Below are positions 50,494-59,454 of a DNA stretch of 64,000 bases, one piece after another (the first letter of the stretch is position 1; the number at the start of each line of letters is the position of its first letter). This DNA comes from Chordicoccus furentiruminis. GTDB lineage: Bacteria > Bacillota > Clostridia > Lachnospirales > Lachnospiraceae. The translations under genes and the position numbers were made by a program. The notes beneath the pieces are model-generated. The model was given only the letters and a program-made list of their open reading frames with translations, had not been told where the DNA came from and made no database searches. The stretch spans positions 806,001 through 870,000 of the forward strand of contig NZ_CP048829.1 in assembly GCF_019355395.1 (NCBI RefSeq). The letters are read 5' to 3'.

Positions 50494-51909
50494 TTACTGT
50501 TTCGCGTCCGCCGGGATCACCACGTCCTTCGGCGCTTCCGGCTCGAAGCCCGGATGGTTGGACTTCCAGAGCTTGTCCGCGTACGGAGCCCACTCCTTCG
50601 CGTAGTTCGCGCACTTGCCGCAAAGGTGCTCGACTGTCTCCGGCGCGCTCATATCGGTGCTGTGAGCGCCGGTCGCTTCCACCATCGCCTGCAGCTTCTG
50701 CGGGTTCTCGAGGAACGGGCAGGGCTGAAGCAGGTTCTTATTGAACGGCTGATTCGCCTGATAGGCCTTGAACAGCGGTTGCTGCAGACACTCCAGCAGA
50801 CTCTTGTCGTGGATGTTGGCGCTCGAGTAATGGATGAAGACGCAGGGCTCCACGTCGCCGTTCGGATTGATGTGGCAGTAATACTTGCCGCCCGCGATGC
50901 AGCCGCTGACGAACTCGCCGTCGTTCTGGAAATCCATGCAGAAGATCGGCTTGCCGCCTTCCCAGCCGCGAACCTCGCGGATCCGGTGATACATGTACTC
51001 TCTCTGCTCCGGCGTCGGAACGAGATCCATCGTCGCGTCCATGCCGACCGGCATGAAGTGGAAGTACCAGGTGAAGGCGACGCCCTTGCTGATCAGGAAG
51101 TCATAGAACTCGTCCGACGTCACGGCCTTGTAGTTCTTGCTGGTGTAGCAGATCGACGTGCCGTAGACCAGGCCGTTCTTCCGGAGCAGCTCCATCGTAT
51201 CCATAACCTTCTGGAAGACGCCCTTGCCGCGGCGGAAGTCAGTCGCCTCCTCGAAGCCCTCGATGGACATCGACAGCACGATGTTCTTGCAGCGTCTCAT
51301 ATCATCGCAGAACTGCTGATCCACCAGCGTGCCGTTGGTGAACAGCATGAACGCGCAGTCGGAATGCTTCTCCGCCAGCTTGATGATATCCTTCTTTCTC
51401 ATCATCGGCTCTCCGCCGGTCATGATGTAGGCATGAATCCCGAGTTCCTTGCCCTCGGTCACGATCTTGTCCATGTCCTCATAGGAAAGGTTCAGCTGAT
51501 GGCTGTACTCGGACGCCCAGCAGCCGGTGCAGCGGAGGTTGCAGGCCGAGGTCGGATCGAACAGGATGATCCACGGGCACTGCATGTTGTACTTCTTCGC
51601 CGTCTTTCTGGTCTCGCGGAAGCCGCAGAAGCCGCCCTCGAAGCCGATGGACATAAAGAGGCCCTTCATGAACTCCACATCCACATGATCCAGCAGATTG
51701 TTGAAGTACTGGGTCCACTTGCCGTCCTTGCTGAACGCTTTGCGGAGCCGGTCGTACGCTTCGGGCTTCCAGCCGTCGCCGAGGATCTTCTGCATCGCGT
51801 CCACGACGCCCACATACCCCTCGCTTCTGTTTTCAACCGCCTTCTTGCCGACCGTGTCCAGAGCCAGCTCAAACGCCTTGCGCTGGGCGGCATGTGCTAT
51901 CTTGTTCAT
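50494..51909 (-). CDS. Radical SAM/SPASM-type protein, unknown substrate
   Basis: A 471-residue radical S-adenosylmethionine enzyme. The cluster motif is C123-x3-C127-x2-C130 in SACNLRCTGCW, followed by the GGEP-type motif MTGGEPMM and MSIEGFEE. A C-terminal cysteine-rich region (SGCIAGGKYYCHINPNGDVEPCVF, LLQPCPFL, HLCGKCANY) resembles a SPASM domain that binds auxiliary clusters. About 110 N-terminal helical residues precede the barrel, which is longer than in minimal family members. AGGGGG lies seven bases before the second in-frame Met, used here. Single gene with its own terminator; no precursor peptide was found next to it. Confidence 0.88.
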   Translation of the reverse strand: MNKIAHAAQRKAFELALDTVGKKAVENRSEGYVGVVDAMQKILGDGWKPEAYDRLRKAFSKDGKWTQYFNNLLDHVDVEFMKGLFMSIGFEGGFCGFRETRKTAKKYNMQCPWIILFDPTSACNLRCTGCWASEYSHQLNLSYEDMDKIVTEGKELGIHAYIMTGGEPMMRKKDIIKLAEKHSDCAFMLFTNGTLVDQQFCDDMRRCKNIVLSMSIEGFEEATDFRRGKGVFQKVMDTMELLRKNGLVYGTSICYTSKNYKAVTSDEFYDFLISKGVAFTWYFHFMPVGMDATMDLVPTPEQREYMYHRIREVRGWEGGKPIFCMDFQNDGEFVSGCIAGGKYYCHINPNGDVEPCVFIHYSSANIHDKSLLECLQQPLFKAYQANQPFNKNLLQPCPFLENPQKLQAMVEATGAHSTDMSAPETVEHLCGKCANYAKEWAPYADKLWKSNHPGFEPEAPKDVVIPADAKQ

Positions 51910-52129
51910 GTTCATACCCCCTGAATAAGAATGACAGAATCAATTTCCATGTGCAGAGTATAGCCCTTTTCGTCGGCCTTGTGCGCAGTTTTCGCCGAAA
52001 CGGATACACATCACGAAAATTGTAACGTCTCCTCCGGTCATGCCGCGGCGCAGCCTGTTCCGTTTTGCGCCGGACCGGCGCGCATGGTATCATGAGGCTG
52101 TCTGCTTCACACAAAAGAAAGGAGACTTC

Positions 52130-52945
52130 ATGGATCCGCACATTCTGTATCTCGATCTCGACGACACGCTTCTTAACTCCGAAAAACGCGTTTCTCCGGA
52201 AAATGCAGCCGCCGTCCGCGGCGCGCTTCGGGCCGGCCACCAGGTGGTGCTGACCACCGGGCGGCCTCTCGCCGCGACGCTTCCGCTGGCGGAGGAGCTC
52301 GGTCTTCTCCGTCCCGACTGCTTTGTGATCTCCTTCAACGGCGCGCTGATCTACGACTGCGGGGCCGGAAAGCCGCTGGTGATGGAAACGCTTCCCCTTG
52401 CGCTGACGCGCGAGCTCTGGAATCTCGCAAAGGCCCGCGGCATTCATTGTCAGGGCTACAGCCGGTCGGACACGCTCGTCTGCGCAGATGACGAGGAAGT
52501 CCGTTTCTACGCCGGCCGGATCCATGTCACCTACCGCGTCGACGCCTCGCTCCCTGATTCTCTGCGGGAGGAGACTGTCAAGCTTCTCTTCATCGACCTG
52601 AAGGATCACGCGAAGCTGGAGGCTTTCCGTGCCGAGGCCGCGGCGCGCTGCGGCGGAGCGCTCTCGCTCTTCTTCTCGAACCGCTGGTTCCTCGAATGCG
52701 TGCGTGCCGGCGTATCGAAAGGCGACGCGGTCCGCCGTCTCGCCGCCCTGCTGGGCGTACCGATCGAACGGACCATCGCCGTCGGGGATCAGGAAAACGA
52801 TCTGCCGATGATCCGGGCCGCCGGAATCGGATGCGCGATGGCGAACGCCACCGACGCGCTGAAGGCCGAGGCGGACTATGTCACGGAACGGGACGCCGAC
52901 CACAGCGGCGTCGCCGAGATCATAAAAAAATTCCTGCCCGGCTGA
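52130..52945 (+). CDS. HAD hydrolase, Cof/YidA type
   Basis: A 271-residue phosphatase of HAD subfamily IIB. Motif I is DLDDT (D9 nucleophile, D11), motif II is TTGRP, the cap lies between about 85 and 190, motif III is the Lys in GVSKGDAV and motif IV is GDQENDLPM. Family members dephosphorylate sugar phosphates or flavin mononucleotide. AAAGGAG before MDPHIL sets the start; thirty upstream codons are not credited. It is convergent with the J-domain gene, whose terminator overlaps the last codons of this gene. Confidence 0.92.
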   Translation: MDPHILYLDLDDTLLNSEKRVSPENAAAVRGALRAGHQVVLTTGRPLAATLPLAEELGLLRPDCFVISFNGALIYDCGAGKPLVMETLPLALTRELWNLAKARGIHCQGYSRSDTLVCADDEEVRFYAGRIHVTYRVDASLPDSLREETVKLLFIDLKDHAKLEAFRAEAAARCGGALSLFFSNRWFLECVRAGVSKGDAVRRLAALLGVPIERTIAVGDQENDLPMIRAAGIGCAMANATDALKAEADYVTERDADHSGVAEIIKKFLPG

Positions 52946-52952
52946 GCAGGAA
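52931..52952 (-). terminator. Terminator of the J-domain operon, inside the HAD gene 3' end
   Basis: Minus-strand stem TTCCTGC / GCAGGAA with an 8-nt loop, followed by TTTTTTTATG. The stem and T-tract are made from the last codons of the convergent HAD gene (IIKKFLPG and stop). Confidence 0.75.
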
Positions 52953-53022
52953 AAAGCCGCGCGTTCCGGCCGGAGCCGGCGGAAAGGCCGCACAGAGCGT
53001 TCCGCCGCCCGCGGAAGGAAAT

Positions 53023-53733
53023 TCAGCACCAGAACACGCCGCCGGTGCCTCCCAGGCAGAGGTTGCAGCACAGATTCATGGCGAGAAAGGAGAGACACCA
53101 GCCGGTCGGCGAACTCATGCCGCCGAAGCCGCCGTAGGACTCGCCCCGCTGCTGATACCACATGCCGCCGCTCTGCATCTGCTGCACGAAACTGCGGTAG
53201 GTGACATTGTCCGGCTCAAGGTCGGACGCCCGCTTCGCGTAATTCAGCGCATCCACGTTCTTTCCGAGTCCCTGGCTGGCAACCGCCGCGTAGTAATACC
53301 AGCGGGCGTTCCGTGCCGCCTCCGTGACCTGGTTCAGCGCCGTCATGGCTTCCTGATAGTGGCCACTGCTGATATAATTCCGGGCGGCCGTCAGCTCGAT
53401 GGACTCCTCGCCGGCCGTCTGCCGCGAGCCGCCGTTCGCCCACTGATTGAAGAAATCCCCGAAACCGCCGTATTCTCCGTACCCGTACCGGGAGCTGCCC
53501 GGGCCCGCGCCGGATGAGCGCTGCGGTCCGTACGCGCTGTCTCCGCGGGCACGCGAATCGACAATCTGACGGTACGCCTCCTGAATTTCCTTGAACTTCT
53601 TCTCGGCTTCCTCCGGATGATCCAGATTGGCGTCCGGATGCCACCTCTTGCTCTGCTCACGGTAAGCCTTCTTCAGCTCCTCATCAGAGCAGTTTTCATT
53701 GACGCCGAGTACTGTATACGGATCCTGTATCAT
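53023..53733 (-). CDS. J-domain protein with TPR-like segment and Cys-rich tail
   Basis: A 236-residue DnaJ-type co-chaperone. The N-terminal J domain (1-60) has the HPD triad intact at 32-34. A Gly/Ser/Tyr-rich linker (about 65-105) resembles the G/F region. One or two TPR-like helices follow (AARNYISSGHYQEAMTALNQV, NARWYYYAAVASQGLGKNVDALNYAKRASDLEP). The C-terminus is hydrophobic and rich in Cys and Gly (FLAMNLCCNLCLGGTGGVFWC), perhaps a membrane or metal-binding tail. It is the last of three co-directional genes with DUF5685 and a zinc-ribbon membrane protein, suggesting a role in their assembly. Confidence 0.88.
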   Translation of the reverse strand: MIQDPYTVLGVNENCSDEELKKAYREQSKRWHPDANLDHPEEAEKKFKEIQEAYRQIVDSRARGDSAYGPQRSSGAGPGSSRYGYGEYGGFGDFFNQWANGGSRQTAGEESIELTAARNYISSGHYQEAMTALNQVTEAARNARWYYYAAVASQGLGKNVDALNYAKRASDLEPDNVTYRSFVQQMQSGGMWYQQRGESYGGFGGMSSPTGWCLSFLAMNLCCNLCLGGTGGVFWC

Positions 53734-53785
53734 GTTCCCTTTGGTCTTTCTCTGCCAGTGCGTGAACGGGCGCGGGCTGCGTGTC

Positions 53786-54622
53786 TTATGCTTCTGCTTC
53801 CTGCGCCTGCTTCTTCCTGATGGCTGCGTACTTCGTCCAGACGCCGCTGTAGATGATGTTTCTCAGAATATCCGCGTCCTGCACGATCGGCAGCTTCTCG
53901 AAATTCTTCGCACACTCCGCCATCATCATCGTCAGAACGTTCTCCACGCAGGCGTCGAAATCCACGTCGTGCATGCGGGAAATCCACGGATTGAAGCGCT
54001 TCTTCTTCACATCGCTCCCGAGATCATCGTACGCGTCCATCAGGTACACGAATTTCCCGAGGAAAAAGCCCGTCCTGCGGAGCAGGTCAGCCCATTCATC
54101 GTCCTTCATCACGAAGATGCCGCCCAGCGCGTCGCCGGACCCGGCCGCGGCGCCGTCGAGATCACTGGCACCCGTTTTCTCGAACGCTTCCTGCGCTTCG
54201 ATGGCCTCCCGGACTGTCCGGCTCTGCACGGGCCAGCGCGCGTCAATCGCGTTCACCGCCCTGCGAAGCCTGCCGGCCAGCGCGCCTGCCGCCAGATTGC
54301 CGTCATCCGCCCTGTCGTCCAGCAGCTTGTAGTAGGCGAGCAAAAGTCCCATATCCGCCGCATAATCGGTGATCTCATTGCCGATCATATGCTGCTTTTT
54401 CGTCGGATGCGTGAGGCAGGTCCGGTCCTCCTCCTTCAGCGGAAGCTCGTACAGACCGTTGAGAAGGATCGTGAGAAAGGTCATGTCATTGGGAAGGAGA
54501 ATCTGCCCCCGCAGACCGTACCGCGTCTTCAGAGACTGGCAAAGCCCGCAGTAAAAGCCGCGGTACCTCCGGAAATCACGGATCTTCAGTTCATTCTCAT
54601 TGACTGTCACATAGCCGAACAC
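53786..54622 (-). CDS. DUF5685 family protein
   Basis: A 278-residue mostly helical protein beginning MFGYVTVNENELKIRDFRRYRGFYCGLCQSL, the hallmark I recognise from DUF5685. Possible metal ligands are C25, C28, C69, H72 and H78. Two Asp-rich helical motifs, LLDDRADD (102-107) and DAYDDLGSD (196-204), are arranged like the two aspartate motifs of squalene/phytoene synthase-type enzymes; this is an inference from pattern only. It is 41 bp behind the zinc-ribbon gene and 52 bp ahead of the J-domain gene. Confidence 0.82.
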   Translation of the reverse strand: MFGYVTVNENELKIRDFRRYRGFYCGLCQSLKTRYGLRGQILLPNDMTFLTILLNGLYELPLKEEDRTCLTHPTKKQHMIGNEITDYAADMGLLLAYYKLLDDRADDGNLAAGALAGRLRRAVNAIDARWPVQSRTVREAIEAQEAFEKTGASDLDGAAAGSGDALGGIFVMKDDEWADLLRRTGFFLGKFVYLMDAYDDLGSDVKKKRFNPWISRMHDVDFDACVENVLTMMMAECAKNFEKLPIVQDADILRNIIYSGVWTKYAAIRKKQAQEAEA

Positions 54623-54663
54623 GTTCTCTTCTCTGCGCCTCCTCGTCTGCCTCGCGCCGTCCC

Positions 54664-55080
54664 TCAGACGGTCCGGTCAAACTGATTCTTGCATGACGGG
54701 CATGTGATCCGGATATGCCCCTTGCCCCGCGGCACACGCACCTCCTGTCCGCAGCTCGGACATTTGAAATAGCGGTACTCCCGCCGGTCGCCGAAGCGCT
54801 TCTTCTGGATCCGGAAAGCGCGCCGGATCCGCGCCGTCTCGGACAGAAACCGCTGGTTTTCCGCCGCGCGCCGCGCAAAATCCCTCGACAGAATCCGGTA
54901 ATAGGTGCAGGCGATGCCCGCGATCGCCGCCAGGTAGCAGAACGCGTTTCCTGTCAGAAACGCGAGTGCAAGAAAGATCAGCGTCACGGTCAGGAGACAC
55001 TTCGAGAAATCGTCAGTGCCGTAGCGTCCCTCCATCATACTGCGGATCCTGTCATTCATTCTCTGAAAGAAATCCTTCAT
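54664..55080 (-). CDS. Zinc-ribbon membrane protein
   Basis: A 138-residue protein with two N-terminal membrane helices (about 27-43 and 46-62), a basic helical stretch and a C-terminal zinc ribbon with C107-x2-C110 and C127-x2-C130 (KCPSCGQEVRVPRGKG, ITCPSCKNQF). No enzyme domain. First gene of the zinc-ribbon/DUF5685/J-domain operon. The start has a modest GGAG site. Confidence 0.82.
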   Translation of the reverse strand: MKDFFQRMNDRIRSMMEGRYGTDDFSKCLLTVTLIFLALAFLTGNAFCYLAAIAGIACTYYRILSRDFARRAAENQRFLSETARIRRAFRIQKKRFGDRREYRYFKCPSCGQEVRVPRGKGHIRITCPSCKNQFDRTV

Positions 55081-55150
55081 AACTCCGTCCTTAATCTGCG
55101 AAATGACGGCCGGTCACCGGCCTGTCCGGCCGGCCCCGCCGCCGTCTTTT

Positions 55151-55169
55151 TGAAACTGTTTCAACTATA
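55151..55169 (-). promoter_or_regulatory. Possible promoter and operator palindrome of the DUF5685 operon
   Basis: Minus strand TATAGT (-10 candidate, 55164-55169) is immediately followed by the palindrome TGAAAC-T-GTTTCA (55151-55163), placed where a repressor would block initiation. TTGTAA lies 18 bp upstream of the -10 box. A larger inverted repeat (ATCCGCGC arms) just upstream may terminate deoD transcription. Confidence 0.4.
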
Positions 55170-55238
55170 AGCCATCCGCGCCGTCCTTTACAAGAACAGC
55201 GCGGATGTTTAATGAAAATTTCACGAATCACGTTTCTC

Positions 55239-55976
55239 TCAGCCCACTGCCTTTGCAGCCGTCTTCAGCGCGATCTCCATCATCTCATGGAAGCTGTCCT
55301 GCCGTTCCGCAGCACTCAGCGCCTCGCCCGTGAAAATGTGGTCCGAGATCGTCAGAATCGACAGCGCCTTCTTCCCGTGCACCGCCGCCTGGAGGTAAAG
55401 CCCGGCCGTCTCCATCTCAAGCGCGAGATGACCGGTCGCCCTGGCCTTCCGGTTGATCTCCGCCTCCGGATTCGGATAATAGAAGAAATCCGACGTATAG
55501 ACGCGGCCGACATCCGCGCGGACGCCCAGCTCCTTTGCCGCTTCCACCGCGTCGCTCAGCATGCCGTAATCCGCCGTCGGCGCAAGGAAGCCCGGAAGAT
55601 CCACGGCATCCTGGAAGCCCGTGTTCGAGGATGCGCCGATCGCGATCACGACATCCCGCACATGCACGTCGTCGCCGAGACCGCCGGCGGAACCGACGCG
55701 GATGATGGAATCCACACCGAAAAACTCATAGAGCTCCGTCGCGTAAAGTCCCAGAGACGGGATTCCCATACCGGAGCCCATCACGGAAACTTCCTTTCCC
55801 TGATAAGTGCCGGTGTAGGCGAGCATGTTGCGGACATCATTGACCAGCACCGGATTCTCCAGATAATGCTCCGCGATATACTTTGCGCGAAGCGGATCTC
55901 CCGGCATCAGAACACATTTTGCAAAATGCGTGCCGGGCTTCAGCTCGATGCACGCGGACGGCGAAGTCGTCATCAT
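55239..55976 (-). CDS. deoD: Purine-nucleoside phosphorylase (DeoD type)
   Basis: Hexameric phosphorylase of purine salvage cleaving (deoxy)nucleosides to base and (deoxy)ribose 1-phosphate, 245 residues. Family motifs: KCVLMPGDPLRAKYIAEHYL, GSGMGIPSLGLYATELYEFFGVDSIIRVGSAGG, LEMETAGLY and TISDHIFTGE with the catalytic Asp. AAGGAGAG precedes the start. No other deo or pur salvage gene is adjacent. Confidence 0.96.
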   Translation of the reverse strand: MMTTSPSACIELKPGTHFAKCVLMPGDPLRAKYIAEHYLENPVLVNDVRNMLAYTGTYQGKEVSVMGSGMGIPSLGLYATELYEFFGVDSIIRVGSAGGLGDDVHVRDVVIAIGASSNTGFQDAVDLPGFLAPTADYGMLSDAVEAAKELGVRADVGRVYTSDFFYYPNPEAEINRKARATGHLALEMETAGLYLQAAVHGKKALSILTISDHIFTGEALSAAERQDSFHEMMEIALKTAAKAVG

Positions 55977-56044
55977 ACAGTCTCTCCTTCCTGTCTTTCC
56001 TGTCTGCTGTCAGTCATATATCTTCCGCAAAAGAGCCGGCTTCG

Positions 56045-56581
56045 TCAGAACGAACTCTGGCGGTACAGCACACCTCTCCCCGTCATCACAAGCAGCGCCA
56101 TCACGCAGCCGAGGAACACAGGCAGCATCGTGTGGATTGTGCGCGTTCCGAGTGCGATCAGTCCGAACGCGACCAGGCATACGGCCAGCACGGTCAGCAC
56201 CGCCAGCACGGCCTTCAGAACCCGTTCCCGCGTCAGATGAGACGCTGGGAGGCCGGACCGGCGTATCTCACCGGCCGCGCCCCGGAACCATCCGGACAGA
56301 CCGGCCTCTTCCTCCGGACCGTACGCTTCCCGTTCCTCCTCGCGGCGGATCCGTTCCTCTTCCTTCATCTCCAGCCACGCGCCGGCCATATCCGCGGGAC
56401 TCCCCAGTTCCCCGATCACGGCTCTCGCGTCCAGAATATCCGGCTCCCGTCCGCCGGCGTTCTCGCGGATCATATCGCGGATCATCGCGCTGATCTCGCG
56501 TCCTGCGCGGCCTCTGTCATAGACCGGCAGATTCGATGTCACTTCCGTGACATACCGTTCAATCCTGTTTTCAATCAGCAT
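56045..56581 (-). CDS. HAAS-domain membrane protein
   Basis: A 178-residue protein. The N-terminal segment LIENRIERYVTEVTSNLPVYDRGRAGREISAMIRDMI ... AVIGELGSPADMAGAWL matches the HAAS signalling domain, a helical module found N-terminal to membrane segments. Two membrane helices follow (about 129-147 and 151-169). GGGGAG lies before this Met. An in-frame Met 33 codons upstream with a weaker site is possible. HAAS proteins are often paired with PadR regulators, but none is adjacent here. A near-consensus promoter lies upstream. Confidence 0.75.
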   Translation of the reverse strand: MLIENRIERYVTEVTSNLPVYDRGRAGREISAMIRDMIRENAGGREPDILDARAVIGELGSPADMAGAWLEMKEEERIRREEEREAYGPEEEAGLSGWFRGAAGEIRRSGLPASHLTRERVLKAVLAVLTVLAVCLVAFGLIALGTRTIHTMLPVFLGCVMALLVMTGRGVLYRQSSF

Positions 56582-56717
56582 GCTCTCCCCTGCCTTCATA
56601 TCCGTTCCGGTCTGTATCCCGCTCCGCGCCTGCTCCCCCGCTCCGTTGACAGCACGGTAAGGCGCACACCACAGGATCATGCACTTCTCCGGATGATAAA
56701 AACTAAATACTGTAACA

Positions 56718-56745
56718 ATTATAAGATGAACCGGAGGCATGTCAA
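56718..56745 (-). promoter_or_regulatory. Consensus promoter of the HAAS gene
   Basis: Minus strand TTGACA-16-TATAAT, perfect in both boxes with a spacer one base short of ideal. The untranslated leader would be about 130 nt with the start chosen. Confidence 0.75.
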
Positions 56746-56803
56746 GCAAAAGTCTGACATTTTCTTTTACAATCCACTCTCAATCCGTTGACGCGGGATC
56801 ATG

Positions 56804-58213
56804 TCAGTAATACAGCACCACCGGTTCTCCCTCGTCCACATTCGCGTATAACTCCGGCATCACGGATTCCGGCACATTGACGCATCCGTGAGAACCGTCA
56901 TTGATCCAGATATCCCCGCCGAAAGAGCTCCTCCACCACGCGTCATGCATGCCCTGCCCTCCGCAGAAGCCGAGCCAGTAATCCACATGCGTCTCGTATC
57001 CCTTCGTCTCCAGATTGCCGAGAATCAGATCCGTCATCCGGCTCGTTACAAAGTACGCCCCGTTTACCGTCCGCCGCTCATCGTTATTGAGTCCGGTCAC
57101 AACATCCGTGGAGACCACTGTCTCCCCGTCGCGGTAAGCGTAGAGATGCTGATCCGAAAGATCGATCTCGACATAGGTCTTCCCCAGTCCGTTGTTCTCC
57201 CGCCCCCAGTTCTGGGTAACCTCCCAGACCGGCTCGCGTTTTCCGGAAGCGCCGTTTTCCAGCGCTTCTGTCACGTCCTTTTCCATCGCCTCCCGGTCGA
57301 GCCGCCAGCCGTAGGAGCCGCCGGCATTCACCGTCACCGGTTCACCGCTGTGATCCCGGATTGTAAAATCGTAATCCAGCGTGCTGTAGGTCCGGCACCA
57401 GCGGTCCACCAGTTCCGCGACCGCTTCCTTCGAGACGGAAGCGGTCGTATCCTTCACGGTGAGCAGAGGCAGAATGGTGTCCGCGTCAAGCTTTTCCTCC
57501 GTATCGCCGAAGTCGTAGCGCACATTGACGGCCAGATAGCGGTTGACGGATTCCTTCTCCGCGCGAAGAGATGCGTCGTCCGAGCGGACGGACGGCTTCT
57601 CGTAGACGCCCGCGGCGTCCAGATCCAGCGACGTCCGGCTCTCCTCAAGAGCGCCGAGCACCGCTTTTTCCAGACGTTCTTCGTTCATCTGTGTCCCTTC
57701 CTTCTCCGGCACGATCGTATACAGCCCGTTTTCGTCCTGGGAGAGGTATGCATTCTCCGGAGAGACGAATCCCGCCTGGGCGGTATTCCACAGAGCCTGA
57801 ATCTGCCGCTTCGCCGCCGCCTCGTCAAAGGAAGCGCTCTCGGGGAGCCGTTCCGCGCGTTCCCGCATCGTCCCGACAATCCAGGCAAATGACGGCTGCT
57901 GCGCAAGCAGTCCGTCCACACTGTGGTTGTCCACATACGTCCGGCTGATGTCGGCCGCACTGATCGTTTTCTCAAGACCGTCCCTGCCCGTGATCTCGAG
58001 TCGGTACCCGTCGCTGGCGATTCCCAGCTTTGCCTTGGCCCCGGCCGCCGTCAGGTTGGACATGTCCTGGCCGTTGACGGAAGTTCCCTTGAAGAAATGC
58101 GTGTGGTAATAGACGGCGAGGCCGAGATAGATTCCCAGCGCGCAGGCGGCGCTGACTGCCGTCACGATACGGATCGCCCGTCCCGCCTTCCCCCCATGTG
58201 CAGTTATTTTCAT
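56804..58213 (-). CDS. L,D-transpeptidase (YkuD domain) with N-terminal peptidoglycan-binding-type domain
   Basis: A 469-residue membrane-anchored enzyme of cell-wall crosslinking. After a short cytoplasmic segment there is one membrane helix (about 14-36), then a long region of PG_binding_4 type with GTSVNGQDMSNLTAAGAKAKL and YGWRLDREAMEKDV. The C-terminal YkuD domain begins at TYVEIDLSDQHLYAYRDGE and carries the catalytic motif SHGCVN with C444. These enzymes form 3-3 crosslinks. Upstream codons are dropped because GAGGGG precedes MKITAHGGK. Confidence 0.92.
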   Translation of the reverse strand: MKITAHGGKAGRAIRIVTAVSAACALGIYLGLAVYYHTHFFKGTSVNGQDMSNLTAAGAKAKLGIASDGYRLEITGRDGLEKTISAADISRTYVDNHSVDGLLAQQPSFAWIVGTMRERAERLPESASFDEAAAKRQIQALWNTAQAGFVSPENAYLSQDENGLYTIVPEKEGTQMNEERLEKAVLGALEESRTSLDLDAAGVYEKPSVRSDDASLRAEKESVNRYLAVNVRYDFGDTEEKLDADTILPLLTVKDTTASVSKEAVAELVDRWCRTYSTLDYDFTIRDHSGEPVTVNAGGSYGWRLDREAMEKDVTEALENGASGKREPVWEVTQNWGRENNGLGKTYVEIDLSDQHLYAYRDGETVVSTDVVTGLNNDERRTVNGAYFVTSRMTDLILGNLETKGYETHVDYWLGFCGGQGMHDAWWRSSFGGDIWINDGSHGCVNVPESVMPELYANVDEGEPVVLYY

Positions 58214-58392
58214 TAGGTCCCCTCTCTCCTTCTCCTGCCCTGGCACTCCGCATGATCCGTCCTGCTTCCCGCGTATGTCTCCCCGCGATTCACGGAACAC
58301 GCCCCCTTTTCTTTCATTCACTGTTTTTGCGCGCAGGCATCTCCGCGGACACGCAGAAGCCGGTCCGCCCGCAGAACGGCCGGTCCCGGTTC

Positions 58393-59340
58393 TCAGGCAC
58401 GCGCCCCGATGAACGCGCTGACCTCCTGCTCGTAAAGCGCCCGGTCCGTGACATAGGCCAGTGCGTGATCCGCTCCGTGGATCAGTACCTTCCGCTTGTC
58501 CGCGCTGGCGCAGGCATCATAATTCCGGTCCAGCATGAACGACGGGACGAAATGATCATCATCTCCGTGAATCATCAGAAACGGCAGGCTCGTTTTCCGG
58601 AGCGCCGCGGCCGGATCGCAGTCCTCAAACCGGTACCCGGCGTCCCGTTTCGTGCAGAGATCAATCTCGGCAAGGAACGGCTGCACCGGCAGATGGTAGT
58701 AATGGTGCATGCAGTAAGTCAGTTCCTCCACCAGCGATGTGTAGCCGCAGTCCTCGATGACGCCGCGGACCTGCTTCGGGAGCGGATCGCCGGCGGTGAT
58801 CATCACAGTCGCCGCGCCCATGGAGACGCCGTGAAGAAAGACGGAAGCCGACGGCCCGAGCCGGCCGATCATCACGTCAATCCACGTTTCCACGTCAAAA
58901 TGATCCTGCCATCCGAAGCCGATGTAGCCGCCCTCGCTCTGTCCGTGCCCCCGGTCGTCCGGAAGAAGCAGGTTCATCTTCATCCGGTCCCGGTAGAAGG
59001 GAAGCATCTCTCCGAAATCATTGAGCGGCGAGCTGCGGTAGCCGTGCACCAGGATCATCACCCGGTCCGTCGGCTCGTCCGCCGGGATGTATTTCGCGTG
59101 CAGACGAAGACCGTCGAAGGACGCCGCCCAGAGATCCTCCGCCGGCTGCTCCGCCATCCACCGCTCGAATCCTTCCATCCGTTTCCGCTGGGCCGCCTTC
59201 TGTTCCGGCGACTGGCCTCTCCCGTGAATCGTCAGCTTCGAGCGGCGCGGAATCGCCAGCTCATAAAAATACCGGCTTCCCAGCATGGTCGCTCCGGCAA
59301 GACCGGCCGCCGCTGCCAGCGCCTTTTGAAATGCATGCAT
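58393..59340 (-). CDS. Alpha/beta hydrolase, membrane-anchored
   Basis: A 315-residue serine hydrolase. An N-terminal hydrophobic segment (about 5-22) may be a membrane anchor or signal. The oxyanion region is VHGYRSSP, the nucleophile elbow is HGVSMG with S173, the acid is within HGDDDHFVP (about D261), and the catalytic histidine is H292 in GADHALAY. It resembles the YqkD/Bem46-type hydrolases of unknown substrate. GGAGG lies seven bases before MHAFQK; an in-frame GTG three codons earlier is ignored. Confidence 0.88.
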   Translation of the reverse strand: MHAFQKALAAAAGLAGATMLGSRYFYELAIPRRSKLTIHGRGQSPEQKAAQRKRMEGFERWMAEQPAEDLWAASFDGLRLHAKYIPADEPTDRVMILVHGYRSSPLNDFGEMLPFYRDRMKMNLLLPDDRGHGQSEGGYIGFGWQDHFDVETWIDVMIGRLGPSASVFLHGVSMGAATVMITAGDPLPKQVRGVIEDCGYTSLVEELTYCMHHYYHLPVQPFLAEIDLCTKRDAGYRFEDCDPAAALRKTSLPFLMIHGDDDHFVPSFMLDRNYDACASADKRKVLIHGADHALAYVTDRALYEQEVSAFIGARA

Positions 59341-59454
59341 TCGTGTCACCTCCGTAAGTCAGCTTCCCCAAGTATAGCATGAACGGTTTGCCGGCGTCTG
59401 CTGTTTTTCACGTATCTTACGGGCGCGGCGCGGAAAGCGTGCCTGTCCGGACCG

